Assembly: GCF_026013415.1 (NCBI RefSeq)
Contig: NZ_JAPDOK010000007.1
Location: 1-64,000, forward strand
Reading direction: 5' to 3'
Length of the DNA stretch: 64,000 nucleotides
Source: Sphingomonas caeni
Lineage (GTDB): Bacteria > Pseudomonadota > Alphaproteobacteria > Sphingomonadales > Sphingomonadaceae
Of the stretch, positions 63,637 through 64,000 are shown piece after piece. The position numbers and the translations under genes are program-made. The first letter of the stretch is position 1. Each line of letters opens with the position of its first letter. The notes below the pieces were generated by a model that was not told the origin of the DNA, searched no databases, and saw only the letters and a program-made list of their open reading frames with translations.

Positions 63637-64000
63637 TCACCCCTTCCGCCGGCTCTTCATCAGCGGCTGCACCTTGGTCCCGAAATCCTCTACCCCCTGG
63701 ATGAAGTCGTCGAAGGTCAGCAGCACCCCGCCGGTGTTCGGCACCTCCGCCATCTCGTCGAGCATCGCCGCAACCTTGGCGTAGCTGCCGACGAGCGTGC
63801 CCATGTTGATGTTCACCGCCCCCTCGGGCGCGGCGAGCTGGCGGACATTGGTGGTGGGGTTGTGCTTGTCGGCCGCGCCCTGGTTCATCAGCCAGGCGAT
63901 CGCCTCGACATCGACACCGTCATTGTACGATTTCCATTTGGCCTCGGCCTCCTCGTCGGTTTCGGCCATGATCAGCATGACGAGGACGAACATCGAGACG
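63637..64000 (-). CDS. rutA: Pyrimidine monooxygenase RutA, C-terminal part
   Basis: The frame is open to the window edge, so only the last 121 residues or so are present. The sequence [20 protein letters not shown], then [17 protein letters not shown], is characteristic of RutA, the flavin-dependent enzyme that opens the uracil ring in the Rut pathway. It belongs to the luciferase-like monooxygenase superfamily. The other rut genes would lie beyond 64000. A related LLM monooxygenase is the alternative. Confidence 0.85.
   Translation of the reverse strand, partial: VSMFVLVMLIMAETDEEAEAKWKSYNDGVDVEAIAWLMNQGAADKHNPTTNVRQLAAPEGAVNINMGTLVGSYAKVAAMLDEMAEVPNTGGVLLTFDDFIQGVEDFGTKVQPLMKSRRKG

Overview
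This is a GC-rich (roughly two thirds G+C by eye) chromosomal segment that looks like an alphaproteobacterium of the sphingomonad group (Sphingomonas or a close relative). The basis is gene content and order: trpB-trpA-accD-folC; a chvI-chvG-hprK-rapZ-EIIA-HPr cluster; a PA0069-type radical SAM gene; ETF-quinone oxidoreductase next to a uracil-DNA-glycosylase-like gene and a soluble lytic transglycosylase; and many small Sphingomonas-style secreted proteins. No rRNA, tRNA, CRISPR array, prophage or complete insertion sequence was seen. Most of the window is core chromosome.

Layout. 1-94: possible 3' end of an IS5-type transposase. 178-4350: tryptophan synthase, acetyl-CoA carboxylase beta subunit and folate synthesis. 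4394-4560: a repeat or possible RNA, with an inverted relative at 63353-63630. 4673-6399 (minus): RsmB and a TPR protein. 6470-8347: an arsenic operon (arsI-arsR-aqpS-arsC) with no dedicated arsenite pump. 8417-12134: a Tat-exported glycosidase-like protein, then a DUF2975/Xre regulator pair coupled to a membrane protein. 12085-13867: a LuxR solo and an outer-membrane barrel protein. 13910-17120 (minus): guaB, a tandem pair of unrecognised helical paralogues and a CitE-like lyase. 17169-20439: SPFH/NfeD membrane pair and a DUF885 peptidase. 20495-24593 (minus): small secreted proteins, an antitoxin-domain protein, an IF-1, and PEP carboxykinase. 24885-29225: ChvI/ChvG with an incomplete regulatory PTS. 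29238-35136: RNA methyltransferase, hydrolase, secreted proteins and RmuC. 35216-38203: def, recR, fmt, truA. 38329-49556 (minus): RNA uracil methyltransferase, NAD(P)HX repair, ilvD, FGase, enoyl-CoA hydratase, an AT-richer HEPN-like gene (44710-45414), ispE, a TPR protein and ETF-QO. 49684-54735: UDG-like, lytic transglycosylase, MoaB, a DUF559 nuclease gene between inverted repeats, VOC and radical SAM proteins. 54909-58517 (minus): a metallopeptidase and an esterase/deacetylase fusion. 58733-63249: a FixL/FixJ-like pair, two AraC paralogues and a membrane-anchored cNMP-binding protein. 63637-64000: C-terminus of RutA.

Several groups of genes clearly work together: the arsenic operon (sensing, C-As bond cleavage, arsenate reduction, arsenite exit through a channel); ChvG/ChvI with HPr, its kinase, EIIA and RapZ (carbon/nitrogen and envelope signalling); and def/fmt/truA/IF-1 (translation).

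The least ordinary material is between the genes. There are three copies of a GC-rich hairpin repeat, two of them set in about 181 bp units with inverted ends. Related double-hairpin repeats abut or overlap stop codons at many positions, one inverted pair frames a DUF559 nuclease gene, and two related intergenic elements lie in convergent gaps. These, together with the HEPN-like orphan and the tandem helical paralogues, are the best leads for something undescribed.
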